From NCBI GenBank assembly GCA_964398915.1, contig CAYNOR010000011.1, positions 1 through 64,000 of the forward strand: 64,000 bases of DNA, in the 5' to 3' direction. The notes beneath the pieces were generated by a model, which searched no databases, was not told the origin of the DNA, and saw only the letters and a program-made list of their open reading frames with translations. The DNA comes from Tichowtungia sp964398915. Lineage in GTDB: Bacteria > Verrucomicrobiota > Kiritimatiellia > Kiritimatiellales > Tichowtungiaceae. Below, piece after piece: positions 25,345 to 33,497 of the stretch (its first letter is position 1; every line of letters starts with the position of its first letter). A program made the position numbers and the translations under genes.

Positions 25345-28300
25345 ATGCAAAAAACAAACGATTTTCAAAAATGTTTCCCGGAACCGCAAGGCCTATACCA
25401 CTCGGAGAACGAGCATGATGCCTGCGGCGTCGGTTTCATCTGCAACCTGCACGGAAAAAAATCGCATGACATTATTCATCATGCGCTCGAAATTCTGGTC
25501 CGCCTCACCCACCGCGGGGCCTGCGGTTGCGACCCGCTGACCGGCGACGGCGCCGGCATTCTTCTTCAGATCCCCCACGCTTTCTATAAGAAGGAATGTG
25601 AAAAGCTCGGCATCAACCTCCCCGCTGAGCAGGAATACGGCACCGGGCTGGTTTTCCTCCCGCAGGACGAAGCGCAAAGAAAAGTCTGCATAGAAATTCT
25701 CGAGCAAGCCATTGCAGAAGAAGGACAGAAACTGCTCGGATGGCGCACCGTTCCGACCTGCAACCGGCTGATCGGCGAGACCGCCCGTGCTTCCGAGCCT
25801 CATATTATGCAGGTATTCATCGGACGCGGCAAAGGCGTGAGCGATCCACGCACCTTCGATCGTATGCTCTACATCATCCGTAAGGTTGCCGAAAACCGTA
25901 TTTTCCACTCCGATCTTATCTGCAAAGCTGATTTTTACATTCCCACACTCACCTGCCGCATCATCATCTATAAAGGACTGCTCCTGCCCGAACAGATGGA
26001 ATTTTACTATCCCGACCTGCTTGACAGCGATTTCACCAGCGCACTCGCGCTTGTACATCAGCGCTACAGCACCAACACCTTCCCGGCATGGAAACTGGCC
26101 CAGCCGTTCCATGTCCTTTGCCATAACGGCGAAATCAATACCCTGCGCGGTAACTTTAACTGGATGAACGCGCGTCAGGGTCTCTTAAAATCGCGGCTCT
26201 TCGGAGAAAATATCGACCGCCTCTTCCCGATCATTCAGCCGGGACTTTCCGACTCCGCCTCGCTCGACCAGGCCGTCGAACTGCTTTACCACGGCGGACG
26301 TTCGCTCCCGCACATCATGAGCATGCTCATTCCCGAAGCCTGGCAGAATCATAAGACCATGAGCGCCGAGAAAAAAGCATTCTACGAATACCACTCCTGC
26401 CTGATGGAGCCGTGGGACGGTCCCGCTTCTATTCCATTCACTGACGGAACCTGTCTCGGTGCGATTCTCGACCGCAACGGCCTGCGCCCGTCGCGCTACA
26501 TCGTTACCAAAGACGGCTACGTCATCATGGGTTCGGAAACCGGTATTGTAGATATCGATCCGGCCAACGTGGAACGCAAAGGCCGCCTCGAACCGGGCCG
26601 CATGTTTCTCGTCGATATGGAAAAAGGACGCATCGTGCCGGATGAAGAAATCAAACACGAAATCGCCTCCGGCCAGCCCTATGAAAAATGGCTCAGCGAA
26701 AACCTTGTCGCTCTTTCCAGTCTGCCGCCGGAAGAAGCGACCGGCTGCGACCCTGAAACGCTGTTGCAACGCGAACGCATGTTCGGCTACACGATGGAAG
26801 ATCTGAACCAGATTCTAGCCCCGATGGCCAAAGAAGGAGAAGAAGTCTCCGGTTCGATGGGTATCGACACTCCGCTGGCGGTACTCGCCGACAAGCCGCA
26901 AATCCTTTATAACTACTTCAAACAGCTCTTCGCTCAGGTCACCAACCCGCCGCTCGATGCCATCCGCGAAAAATGTGTCACCTCACTCGTCACCAATATC
27001 GGTGCCGAACAGGATCTTTTCGCGGAAACACCAAAACATTGCAGCCAGCTCAAGCTTGATCAGCCGATCATCACCAATGACGAGCTCGCCCGGATCCGCA
27101 AACTCAAGCATAGCAACCTCAAACCCGTCACCCTGCCGATGCTTTACAAGGTTTCCGAAGGCGGCGAAGGATTACGCAATGCACTCGAAAAACTGTGCGC
27201 CGACGCCTCTGCGGCTATTGAAAAAGGCTACACGCTACTGATTCTTTCCGACCGGGAAGCCGATCAGGAAAATGCGCCGATCCCCGCTCTGCTCGCAACC
27301 GCCGCAGTACATCACCACCTGATCAAAAAACTTCAGCGCACCCGTTGCGGACTGATTGTTGAATCCGGCGAGCCTCGCGAAGTACACCACTTTGCTCTGC
27401 TGATCGGCTACGGTGCCGGCGCGATCAATCCGTACATGGTTGGCCAGATCATGAACGACATGATTAAGCAGGAGCTGCTGACCGGTCTCGATTGGAAATC
27501 CGCGAAGAAGAACTTTGTCAAAGCCATCAACAAGGGCCTGCTCAAAGTCATGTCGAAGATGGGCATCTCCACACTGCACAGCTATCGCGGCGCACAGATT
27601 TTTGAAGCTGTCGGCTTGAACAGCAGCGTAATCGACACCTACTTTGCCGGCACAGCATCGCGCATTGGCGGAATCGGCCTCGACGGCATCGCCCGGGAAA
27701 TCAGCGCACGCCATCAGTCCGCCTTCCCGAAACGGGCTTCCGACAAAAACCTGCCGCTCGATATCGGCGGCGCCTACAAGTGGCGGCGCAACGGTGAAGA
27801 TCACCTGCTTAACCCGCTGGCTATCGCCAAACTTCAAGAAGCTGTTCGCACCGACAACGCCGACCGGTTCAAAGAGTTTTCCGATCTGGTCAACCACGAC
27901 AATCAGGCGGTTTACACACTGCGCGGGCTGTTTAAATTTAAAAACGACCGTCCGGCGATTCCGCTCAGCGACGTTGAACCGTGGACCGCTATCGTCAAAC
28001 GTTTCAAAACCGGAGCGATGTCTTACGGCTCCATCAGCCAGGAAGCGCACGAAACACTCGCGATTGCCATGAACCGCATCGGCGGCAAGAGCAACTGCGG
28101 CGAAGGCGGCGAAGATGAAGATCGGTTCCTGCCCGATGAAAACGGCGACCTGCGCCGCTCGGCCATCAAACAAGTGGCTTCCGGACGCTTCGGTGTCACC
28201 AGTAACTATCTGACCAACGCCGATGAAATCCAAATCAAGATGGCGCAAGGTGCCAAGCCCGGCGAAGGCGGACAGCTTCCCGGCCATAAAGTTAAACCGT

Positions 28301-29886
28301 GGATCGCCAAAACACGCTATTCCACTCCGTATGTGACACTGATCTCGCCGCCGCCACATCACGATATTTATTCCATTGAAGACCTCGCACAGCTCATCTA
28401 CGACCTGAAGAGCGCCAACCCGTCAGCCGCCGTAACCGTTAAACTGGTTTCTGAAGTCGGTGTCGGCACCGTCGCCGCCGGCGTCGCCAAGGGAAAAGCC
28501 GATCTCGTACTCATCAGCGGCTACGACGGCGGAACCGGCGCCTCGCCGCAATCCTCCATCAAGCATGCCGGGTTGCCGTGGGAGCTCGGTCTGGCAGAAG
28601 CCCAGCAAACATTGATTCTCAACAAACTGCGTAGCCGTATCCGCGTTGAATGCGACGGCAAGCTGCTGACCGGACGCGACGTCGCCGTCGCCGCCCTGCT
28701 CGGTGCCGAAGAATTCGGTTTCTCGACCGGCCCGCTGATTACGCTTGGCTGTATCATGATGCGCGTCTGCCACATGAACACCTGCCCTGTCGGCGTCGCG
28801 ACACAGGATCCCGAACTGCGTAAAAAATTCTGCGGCAAACCGGAATATGTCATTAATTTCTTCCGCTTCGTCGCGGAAGAGCTGCGACAGATCATGGCTG
28901 AGCTCGGATTCCGAACCCTGGACGAAATGGTCGGACACTGCGAACGGCTCGACGTCCGCGAAGCCGTTGAAAAATGGAAAACTAAAGGACTCGATTTCTC
29001 AAAGATTCTCTACCAGCCGCCGGTCGACGAAAACACCCCGTTGCGCTGTACCGAAAAGCAAAGCGATGACCTGGCCGGTGCGCTTGACCACGACCTGATC
29101 CGGCAGGCTAAACCGGCGCTGGAACGCGGCGAACGGGTCGTCATTCATGCACAGGTTCGCAACATCCACCGCACAGTCGGCGCTATGCTCAGCCACGAAA
29201 TTTCCAAGCGCTACGGCGAGCGCGGCCTGCCCGAAGACCGGATCACCATTCACGCGACCGGCTCGGCCGGACAAAGCTTCGGCGGATTCGGCGCGAAAGG
29301 GATCACCTTCCGCATCATCGGCGATGCCAACGACTACTTCGGTAAAGGGCTCTCCGGTGCGAAACTCATCATCCGCCCGCCGGAAGATGCCACCTTCATC
29401 GCCGAAGACAACATTCTGATCGGCAACGTCGCCTTCTACGGCGCGGTCAAAGGCGAAGCCTACATCCGCGGCCGGGCCGGCGAACGCTTCTGCGTCCGCA
29501 ACAGCGGTGTACATGCCGTCGTCGAAGGCATCGGCGATCACGGTTGTGAATACATGACCGGCGGCAGCGTGGTCGTCCTCGGTCCGACCGGACGCAATTT
29601 CGCCGCCGGTATGAGCGGAGGCATAGCCTACGTACTCGACGAAGCGGGCGACTTCATTGAAAACCGCTGCAATCCGGAAATGGTCGATTTCGATCCGCTC
29701 ACCAACGACGACATCGCCAGCCTGTGCGAACGGCTTGAAAAACACCTGGAATATACAGGTAGTGCTGTAGCGCGGAGACTTCTCCATAACTGGCAGAACT
29801 CCGTGAAGAAATTCATCAAAGTCATTCCGGTCGACTACAAACGCGCCTTACAGCGCATCGCTGATGAGAAGAGAACCGGGGAATAA
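25345..29886 (+). CDS. gltB: Glutamate synthase (GOGAT), large subunit
   Basis: 1513 residues, full length for the family. It converts glutamine plus 2-oxoglutarate to two glutamates. Cys27 (NEHDACGVGF) is the expected N-terminal nucleophile after removal of a propeptide. The amidotransferase domain (to about 430) is followed by the central domain, the FMN-binding synthase domain (GAMSYGSISQEAHETLA, GEGGQLPGHKV, SGYDGGTGASP) and the 3Fe-4S cysteines in CIMMRVCHMNTCPVG near 1136, then the C-terminal beta-helix (GSAGQSFGGFGAKG). It is divergent from the NifA-like gene. The small subunit follows after an inserted four-helix-bundle gene. Confidence 0.98.
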   Translation: MQKTNDFQKCFPEPQGLYHSENEHDACGVGFICNLHGKKSHDIIHHALEILVRLTHRGACGCDPLTGDGAGILLQIPHAFYKKECEKLGINLPAEQEYGTGLVFLPQDEAQRKVCIEILEQAIAEEGQKLLGWRTVPTCNRLIGETARASEPHIMQVFIGRGKGVSDPRTFDRMLYIIRKVAENRIFHSDLICKADFYIPTLTCRIIIYKGLLLPEQMEFYYPDLLDSDFTSALALVHQRYSTNTFPAWKLAQPFHVLCHNGEINTLRGNFNWMNARQGLLKSRLFGENIDRLFPIIQPGLSDSASLDQAVELLYHGGRSLPHIMSMLIPEAWQNHKTMSAEKKAFYEYHSCLMEPWDGPASIPFTDGTCLGAILDRNGLRPSRYIVTKDGYVIMGSETGIVDIDPANVERKGRLEPGRMFLVDMEKGRIVPDEEIKHEIASGQPYEKWLSENLVALSSLPPEEATGCDPETLLQRERMFGYTMEDLNQILAPMAKEGEEVSGSMGIDTPLAVLADKPQILYNYFKQLFAQVTNPPLDAIREKCVTSLVTNIGAEQDLFAETPKHCSQLKLDQPIITNDELARIRKLKHSNLKPVTLPMLYKVSEGGEGLRNALEKLCADASAAIEKGYTLLILSDREADQENAPIPALLATAAVHHHLIKKLQRTRCGLIVESGEPREVHHFALLIGYGAGAINPYMVGQIMNDMIKQELLTGLDWKSAKKNFVKAINKGLLKVMSKMGISTLHSYRGAQIFEAVGLNSSVIDTYFAGTASRIGGIGLDGIAREISARHQSAFPKRASDKNLPLDIGGAYKWRRNGEDHLLNPLAIAKLQEAVRTDNADRFKEFSDLVNHDNQAVYTLRGLFKFKNDRPAIPLSDVEPWTAIVKRFKTGAMSYGSISQEAHETLAIAMNRIGGKSNCGEGGEDEDRFLPDENGDLRRSAIKQVASGRFGVTSNYLTNADEIQIKMAQGAKPGEGGQLPGHKVKPWIAKTRYSTPYVTLISPPPHHDIYSIEDLAQLIYDLKSANPSAAVTVKLVSEVGVGTVAAGVAKGKADLVLISGYDGGTGASPQSSIKHAGLPWELGLAEAQQTLILNKLRSRIRVECDGKLLTGRDVAVAALLGAEEFGFSTGPLITLGCIMMRVCHMNTCPVGVATQDPELRKKFCGKPEYVINFFRFVAEELRQIMAELGFRTLDEMVGHCERLDVREAVEKWKTKGLDFSKILYQPPVDENTPLRCTEKQSDDLAGALDHDLIRQAKPALERGERVVIHAQVRNIHRTVGAMLSHEISKRYGERGLPEDRITIHATGSAGQSFGGFGAKGITFRIIGDANDYFGKGLSGAKLIIRPPEDATFIAEDNILIGNVAFYGAVKGEAYIRGRAGERFCVRNSGVHAVVEGIGDHGCEYMTGGSVVVLGPTGRNFAAGMSGGIAYVLDEAGDFIENRCNPEMVDFDPLTNDDIASLCERLEKHLEYTGSAVARRLLHNWQNSVKKFIKVIPVDYKRALQRIADEKRTGE

Positions 29887-29891
29887 GGAGA

Positions 29892-29983
29892 AGACTTTAG
29901 GCTATAGACCTTAGACTTTAGAAATTAAACAAGCGCAGGAAGAATGGCGATAGATCTAAAGCCCAAAGCCTAAAGTCTAAAGC
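29892..29983. repeat. TTTAGAC/GTCTAAA short repeats left of the four-helix-bundle gene
   Basis: Two opposed copies: GACTTTAGGCTATAGACC and TTAGACTTTAG on one side, CCTAAAGTCTAAAGCC on the other, able to pair with each other. The same words recur at 30362-30420, on the far side of the gene, and at 48943-48979. Confidence 0.75.
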
Positions 29984-29992
29984 CTGTGAAAT

Positions 29993-30355
29993 ATGAGAGA
30001 CCATCGGAAGTTGAAAGCATTTGAATTGGCTGATGCACTCGCACTGTCGGTGTATCGGCTGACGCAAAATTTCCCCAAGGAAGAAACCTTTGGTCTGACT
30101 TCACAGATGCGCCGCGCAGCTGTTTCAGTCCCCTCTAATATTGTTGAAGGTTGCGCGCGGAATACAGAGAAGGATTACATCCACTTTCTGGACAACGCCT
30201 ACGGATCGGCGAAGGAAGTCGAATATCAGGCATCGATCGCCCGTCGGCTCGGATATTTGGGAACGAACAAACTGGAAGAAGATGCGGCGGAAGTCGCGCG
30301 AGTATTAAACGCTTTGATAAATGCATTAAGGAATGGTGGCGGAGAAAGCAACTGA
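29993..30355 (+). CDS. Four-helix-bundle protein (23S rRNA intervening-sequence / Avd-like family)
   Basis: 120 residues. Landmarks are HRKLKAFELADALALSVYRLT, FPKEETFGLTSQMRRAAVSVPSNIVEG (in part) and the Gly-Tyr-Leu turn YLGTNKLEED. This matches the S23/IVP four-helix-bundle family, found inside 23S rRNA intervening sequences, as Avd in diversity-generating retroelements, and widely as free-standing genes. Here no reverse transcriptase, rRNA or variable repeat is nearby. It interrupts gltB-gltD and is bracketed by matching short repeats, so it appears to have arrived as a small insertion. Function unknown. Confidence 0.9.
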   Translation: MRDHRKLKAFELADALALSVYRLTQNFPKEETFGLTSQMRRAAVSVPSNIVEGCARNTEKDYIHFLDNAYGSAKEVEYQASIARRLGYLGTNKLEEDAAEVARVLNALINALRNGGGESN

Positions 30356-30360
30356 CCAAA

Positions 30361-30421
30361 CCTTCAGGCCTATAGCCTAAAGTCTATAAAGCCTATGGTC
30401 TATGGCCTAAGGTCTAAAGCC
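30361..30421. repeat. TTTAGAC/GTCTAAA short repeats right of the four-helix-bundle gene
   Basis: Repeated CTATAGCCTAAAGTCTATAAAGCC and CTAAGGTCTAAAGCC-type words (given here in pieces of the series) match the repeats at 29892-29983. They lie immediately before the gltD ribosome-binding site. Confidence 0.7.
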
Positions 30422-30445
30422 TTCTCCGTCTCCGAAGGAGACGAT

Positions 30446-31912
30446 ATGGGAAAACCAACAGGATTTAAAGAATTCGAGCGCAAGACACCGGCCGAGCGGC
30501 CGATTGTTGAACGCATCAAGGACTACAGTGAAGTCTATCGTCTGTTCCCGGAAGACAAGCTTCGTGAACAGGCCGCGCGCTGCATGAACTGCGGCGTTCC
30601 CTTCTGCCACATCGGCTGCCCGCTCGGAAATATTATTCCCGAATTCAACGACCTCACCTACAAAGGTCACTGGAAAAAAGCGTGGGAAATGCTCTCCGCC
30701 ACCAACAACTTTCCGGAATTCACCGGACGTCTTTGTCCCGCGCCGTGCGAAGAAGCCTGCGTACTTGGCATTAATGCGCCGCCGGTCACCATCGAGAATA
30801 TCGAGAAGGAAATTATCGAACACGCCTTCCGCGAAGAGTGGGTCGTTCCGGTCGTTCCGGAAACCCGCACCGGAAAAACCGTCGCCGTCATCGGCTCCGG
30901 ACCGGCGGGTCTGGCTGCGGCTCAGCAGCTCAACCGCGGCGGGCATACCGTCACCGTATTCGAACGCGCTGACCGTATCGGAGGACTGCTCCGCTACGGC
31001 ATTCCCGATTTCAAACTCGAAAAGGCTGTCATTGATCGCCGTATCGAAGTGCTGAAAGCCGAAGGCATTGTTTTCAAAACCAGCGCGGCGGTCGGCACGG
31101 ATATTTCCGCCGACGAACTGAAACAGTTTGATGCCGTCGTCCTCGCCATCGGCTCTACCATCGGACGCGATATGCCGATCCTAGGCCGCGACCTGAAGGG
31201 CATTCACTTCGCCATGGATTTCCTGCCGCTGCAGAATAAAACCTGCGCTGGCGATTTCGCCGAGCCGCAGATTTCCGCCAAAGGCAAAAACGTTGTCGTC
31301 ATCGGCGGCGGTGACACTGGCTCCGACTGCGTCGGCACATCCATCCGCCACGGCGCACGCAGCGTCGTCAATTTCGAACTCTTCCCCGAACCGCCGGGCA
31401 GCCGCCCGTCGCACCAGCCTTGGCCCTACTGGCCGATGAAACTGCGTACCAGCTCCTCGCACCGCGAAGCGGGCGAAGATCCCCGCCGCTACTGCATGCT
31501 CACGAAGGAATTCAACGGCCACAACGGAAACGTCACCAGTGTACGCACCGTCAACGTCGAATTCACCCGCGAACGTCAGACCGGCAAATCCAATATGGAA
31601 GAAGTACGCGGCTCACAAAAAGACTGGCCCGCCGACCTCGTCCTGCTGGCGCTCGGCTTTACCGGTCCGGAACGCGACAACGCCGTCAAAGCGCTGGGCG
31701 TTGAAATCGACCAAGCAGGCAACATCAAAACCGGCAAGAACTATCAGACTTCAGTTCCGAACGTCTTCGCTGCCGGTGACTGCCGCCGCGGACAATCGCT
31801 CATCGTCTGGGCGATTTCCGAAGGACGCGAAACCGCGCGCTGCGTCGATGAATTCCTGATGGGCGAAACCAGCCTGCCATCCCGCGGCCCGGCTGAGCTC
31901 CCGCGCCGCTAG
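30446..31912 (+). CDS. gltD: Glutamate synthase, small subunit
   Basis: 488 residues from the ATG at 30446, preceded by GAAGGAG at 30434-30440; a longer frame upstream is only repeat sequence. The N-terminal Fe-S domain has the cysteine series CMNCGVPFCHIGCPLGN and LCPAPCEEACV. The FAD site is VAVIGSGPAGLAAAQQL (near 150) and the NADPH site VVVIGGGDTGSDCVG (near 290), with the closing AAGDCRRGQSLIVWAI. It passes electrons from NADPH to GltB. Its separation from gltB by the inserted gene leaves it reliant on read-through from gltB or on a promoter within the repeats. Confidence 0.97.
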   Translation: MGKPTGFKEFERKTPAERPIVERIKDYSEVYRLFPEDKLREQAARCMNCGVPFCHIGCPLGNIIPEFNDLTYKGHWKKAWEMLSATNNFPEFTGRLCPAPCEEACVLGINAPPVTIENIEKEIIEHAFREEWVVPVVPETRTGKTVAVIGSGPAGLAAAQQLNRGGHTVTVFERADRIGGLLRYGIPDFKLEKAVIDRRIEVLKAEGIVFKTSAAVGTDISADELKQFDAVVLAIGSTIGRDMPILGRDLKGIHFAMDFLPLQNKTCAGDFAEPQISAKGKNVVVIGGGDTGSDCVGTSIRHGARSVVNFELFPEPPGSRPSHQPWPYWPMKLRTSSSHREAGEDPRRYCMLTKEFNGHNGNVTSVRTVNVEFTRERQTGKSNMEEVRGSQKDWPADLVLLALGFTGPERDNAVKALGVEIDQAGNIKTGKNYQTSVPNVFAAGDCRRGQSLIVWAISEGRETARCVDEFLMGETSLPSRGPAELPRR

Positions 31913-31930
31913 GCGCGGTCGCCAGCGGTC

Positions 31931-32076
31931 AGGCGGCAGGGATCAGGAGTCAGCAACCCGAAGTTTCCAGTGTTTGGAAACTCCAGGTTTTTCTTTTTCC
32001 AATGACTGGAAAGATTCCTCGCAGAGGCGCAAAGCCCGCAGAGTTTTTCCAAGCATTGGAAAATTATGGAGCCAGC
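31931..32076. repeat. Direct repeat copy A, containing three TTTCCA-N5-TGGAAA palindromes
   Basis: 146 bases that recur with few changes at 33188-33334. Palindromes lie at 31964-31980, 31996-32012 and 32046-32062. The last 13 bases belong to the 3' end of the nucleotidyltransferase gene. Confidence 0.9.
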
Positions 32077-32756
32077 GCAGCCAAACGGTCACGCAGAGCT
32101 TCCTGCCCGGTGCCACTTAGAACGTTTAGCGCTGTCTTGCGCCAGGATGCGGGAAACTGGTTGAAAATCTCTTTTATAACCGGTTGATCATTCCGGTCAA
32201 ACAGCAGATTGAGCAGTTCAACGGCAATCTCAATGTCACGTGCCTGCTTAAACGCCTCTTTGCGGCGGGGTGCCACTAACAGTTTGTGTAATGCGAAACA
32301 GGCCGGATGCGGAACCCGGATTGGTACATCTTCGAACATCAGCTTGATCGGCTTCATTAGCGCGATATCCATATAGCGAAGGCGTTGAGCATTCAGCCCC
32401 AGCTGAGGAAGATCAAAAGGCCGATCTGTTTCGCGTCCGCGCTGCGGCACCAGAAATTCCAGCATCACTTCGGGGTGAATAAGTTGCATGTATCCGGCAG
32501 TACCTTTGTATTCGGTCAGAAAACCTAAATCCTTGAACAGTTCGGGAAGATCGATTTTGTCGCGCAGTGTGAGCGGGATGGGAACCAAAAAATCCATGTC
32601 GCGGGTGCGCAGGCTTGAGAACAGCTCGTCCCGTTCAAAATACTGCCGGTACAACAGCAGGCACCAGCTGCCGGTCAGCACAAGATATGGAAGCACCCGT
32701 TGCGCCCGCAACCGCCGAAGCACTTCACAGCACAAATCATACTGCGGCTTTTGCAC
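32064..32756 (-). CDS. Nucleotidyltransferase-fold protein, putative toxin of a two-gene module
   Basis: 230 residues. The nucleotidyltransferase signature is LVLTGSWCLLLYRQYF (helix after the GS motif) followed by TRDMDFLVP, giving the G-S...D-x-D core in the form R-D-M-D-F-L. A C-terminal helical part (ALHKLLVAPRRKEAFKQARDIEIAVELL) resembles AbiEii/MNT-type proteins. Such enzymes transfer nucleotides to tRNA or protein and are often toxins paired with a small partner. The gene overlaps the 3' end of the partner by 20 bases, so the two are translationally coupled. Whether it poisons the cell is not shown by sequence. Confidence 0.75.
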   Translation of the reverse strand: MQKPQYDLCCEVLRRLRAQRVLPYLVLTGSWCLLLYRQYFERDELFSSLRTRDMDFLVPIPLTLRDKIDLPELFKDLGFLTEYKGTAGYMQLIHPEVMLEFLVPQRGRETDRPFDLPQLGLNAQRLRYMDIALMKPIKLMFEDVPIRVPHPACFALHKLLVAPRRKEAFKQARDIEIAVELLNLLFDRNDQPVIKEIFNQFPASWRKTALNVLSGTGQEALRDRLAALAP

Positions 32757-33054
32757 TGAGCGCCCTCCTCAGAAAACGGATCTGCCCGCGCACCTTTGAG
32801 CGCAGATTGCGGTACTGCGCCCGCTGTTGCTTGATTGATGCGTAGAGGGCAACCTCCTCCGGCTCCACCTTGCCTTTGTAGATTAGCTTCACCTGCCCGT
32901 CTTCATCGCGCAACACGAGATAATAATAGAGATGTCCCTTGATCCGCTTCTGCACCAGACTGCCCTGCGGCAACTTGCCCAGTTCCTCGGAATACCGCTG
33001 CTCCATGCGCAGTGAATTCTCCAGCTCCTCTTCCAGCACCTCGCGAATCGCCAT
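32737..33054 (-). CDS. Small coiled-coil protein (DUF6788-like), putative partner of the nucleotidyltransferase
   Basis: 105 residues from the ATG at 33054 (MAIREVLEEELENSL), chosen because AGGTG stands 5 bases upstream; the in-frame ATG at 33108 would add an 18-residue tail that covers the inverted repeats. Pattern: a helix rich in Glu, then GKLPQGSLVQKRIKGHLYYYLVLRDEDGQ in outline (two beta strands), then a basic Arg-rich helix (RNLRSKVRGQIRFLRRAL). This matches the DUF6788-type family. Upstream of the start lie strong inverted repeats that could be its own operator. It is the first gene of the pair. Confidence 0.7.
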   Translation of the reverse strand: MAIREVLEEELENSLRMEQRYSEELGKLPQGSLVQKRIKGHLYYYLVLRDEDGQVKLIYKGKVEPEEVALYASIKQQRAQYRNLRSKVRGQIRFLRRALSAKAAV

Positions 33055-33072
33055 CTTGCACCTCATGGTTGT

Positions 33073-33104
33073 CATACAAATATCGAATCTGAAGTGTTTG
33101 TATG
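33073..33104. promoter_or_regulatory. Inverted repeat CATACAAA ... TTTGTATG
   Basis: Perfect 8-base arms with a 16-base spacer, directly before the start of the small partner gene. It shares the CATAC word with the larger repeat at 33128-33170, as expected for multiple sites of one autoregulator. Confidence 0.55.
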
Positions 33105-33127
33105 CCAACCCGCCCTGCCCGTCAAGC

Positions 33128-33170
33128 GGTTATCATACAAAATTAATATCCCATCTGTCGTATGATAACC
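33128..33170. promoter_or_regulatory. Inverted repeat GGTTATCATAC ... GTATGATAACC
   Basis: Perfect 11-base arms separated by 21 bases that are AT-rich in part (AAATTAATAT). It lies 74 bases upstream of the putative partner gene and probably marks its promoter/operator. Confidence 0.6.
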
Positions 33171-33187
33171 TTTCAGCGGCTGAGAAC

Positions 33188-33334
33188 AGGCGGCAGGGAT
33201 CAGGTGTCAGCAACCCGAAGTTTCCAGTGTTTGGAAACTCCGGGTTTTTCTTTTTCCAATGACTGGAAAGATTCCTCGCAGAGGCGCAAAGCCCGCAGAG
33301 TTTTTCCCAAACATTGGAAAATTATGGAGCCAGC
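33188..33334. repeat. Direct repeat copy B
   Basis: 147 bases matching 31931-32076, with palindromes at 33221-33237 and 33253-33269 and a third degenerate one near 33303-33320. It is fused at its right edge to a partial copy of the nucleotidyltransferase module. Confidence 0.9.
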
Positions 33335-33460
33335 ACAAGGTATGGAAGCACCCGTTGCGCACGAAGCCGACGCAACACTTCACAGCACAGATCATATTGC
33401 GGCTTTTGCATTAAGCGCCCTCCTCAGAAAACGGATCTTCCCGCAAACCTTTGAGCGCAG
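33331..33460 (-). pseudogene. Partial duplicate of the nucleotidyltransferase/partner junction
   Basis: 130 bases match 32676-32805 (offset 655) with about a dozen changes. They cover the first 27 codons of the nucleotidyltransferase and the last 23 of the partner. The joint with repeat copy B falls in the shared word CCAGC/CAGCAC. The bulk of both genes is missing, so nothing functional remains. The rest of the 443-base interval 33055-33497 is taken by the operator repeats and repeat copy B; 33461-33497 shows nothing. Confidence 0.8.
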
Positions 33461-33497
33461 TTTATGTGACGGATCTTTTCGACTGAAACGACGCGAA

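Noticed and set aside
29993..30355. Diversity-generating retroelement suggested by the Avd-like protein
   Set aside because: No reverse transcriptase and no template/variable repeat pair is present within the window.
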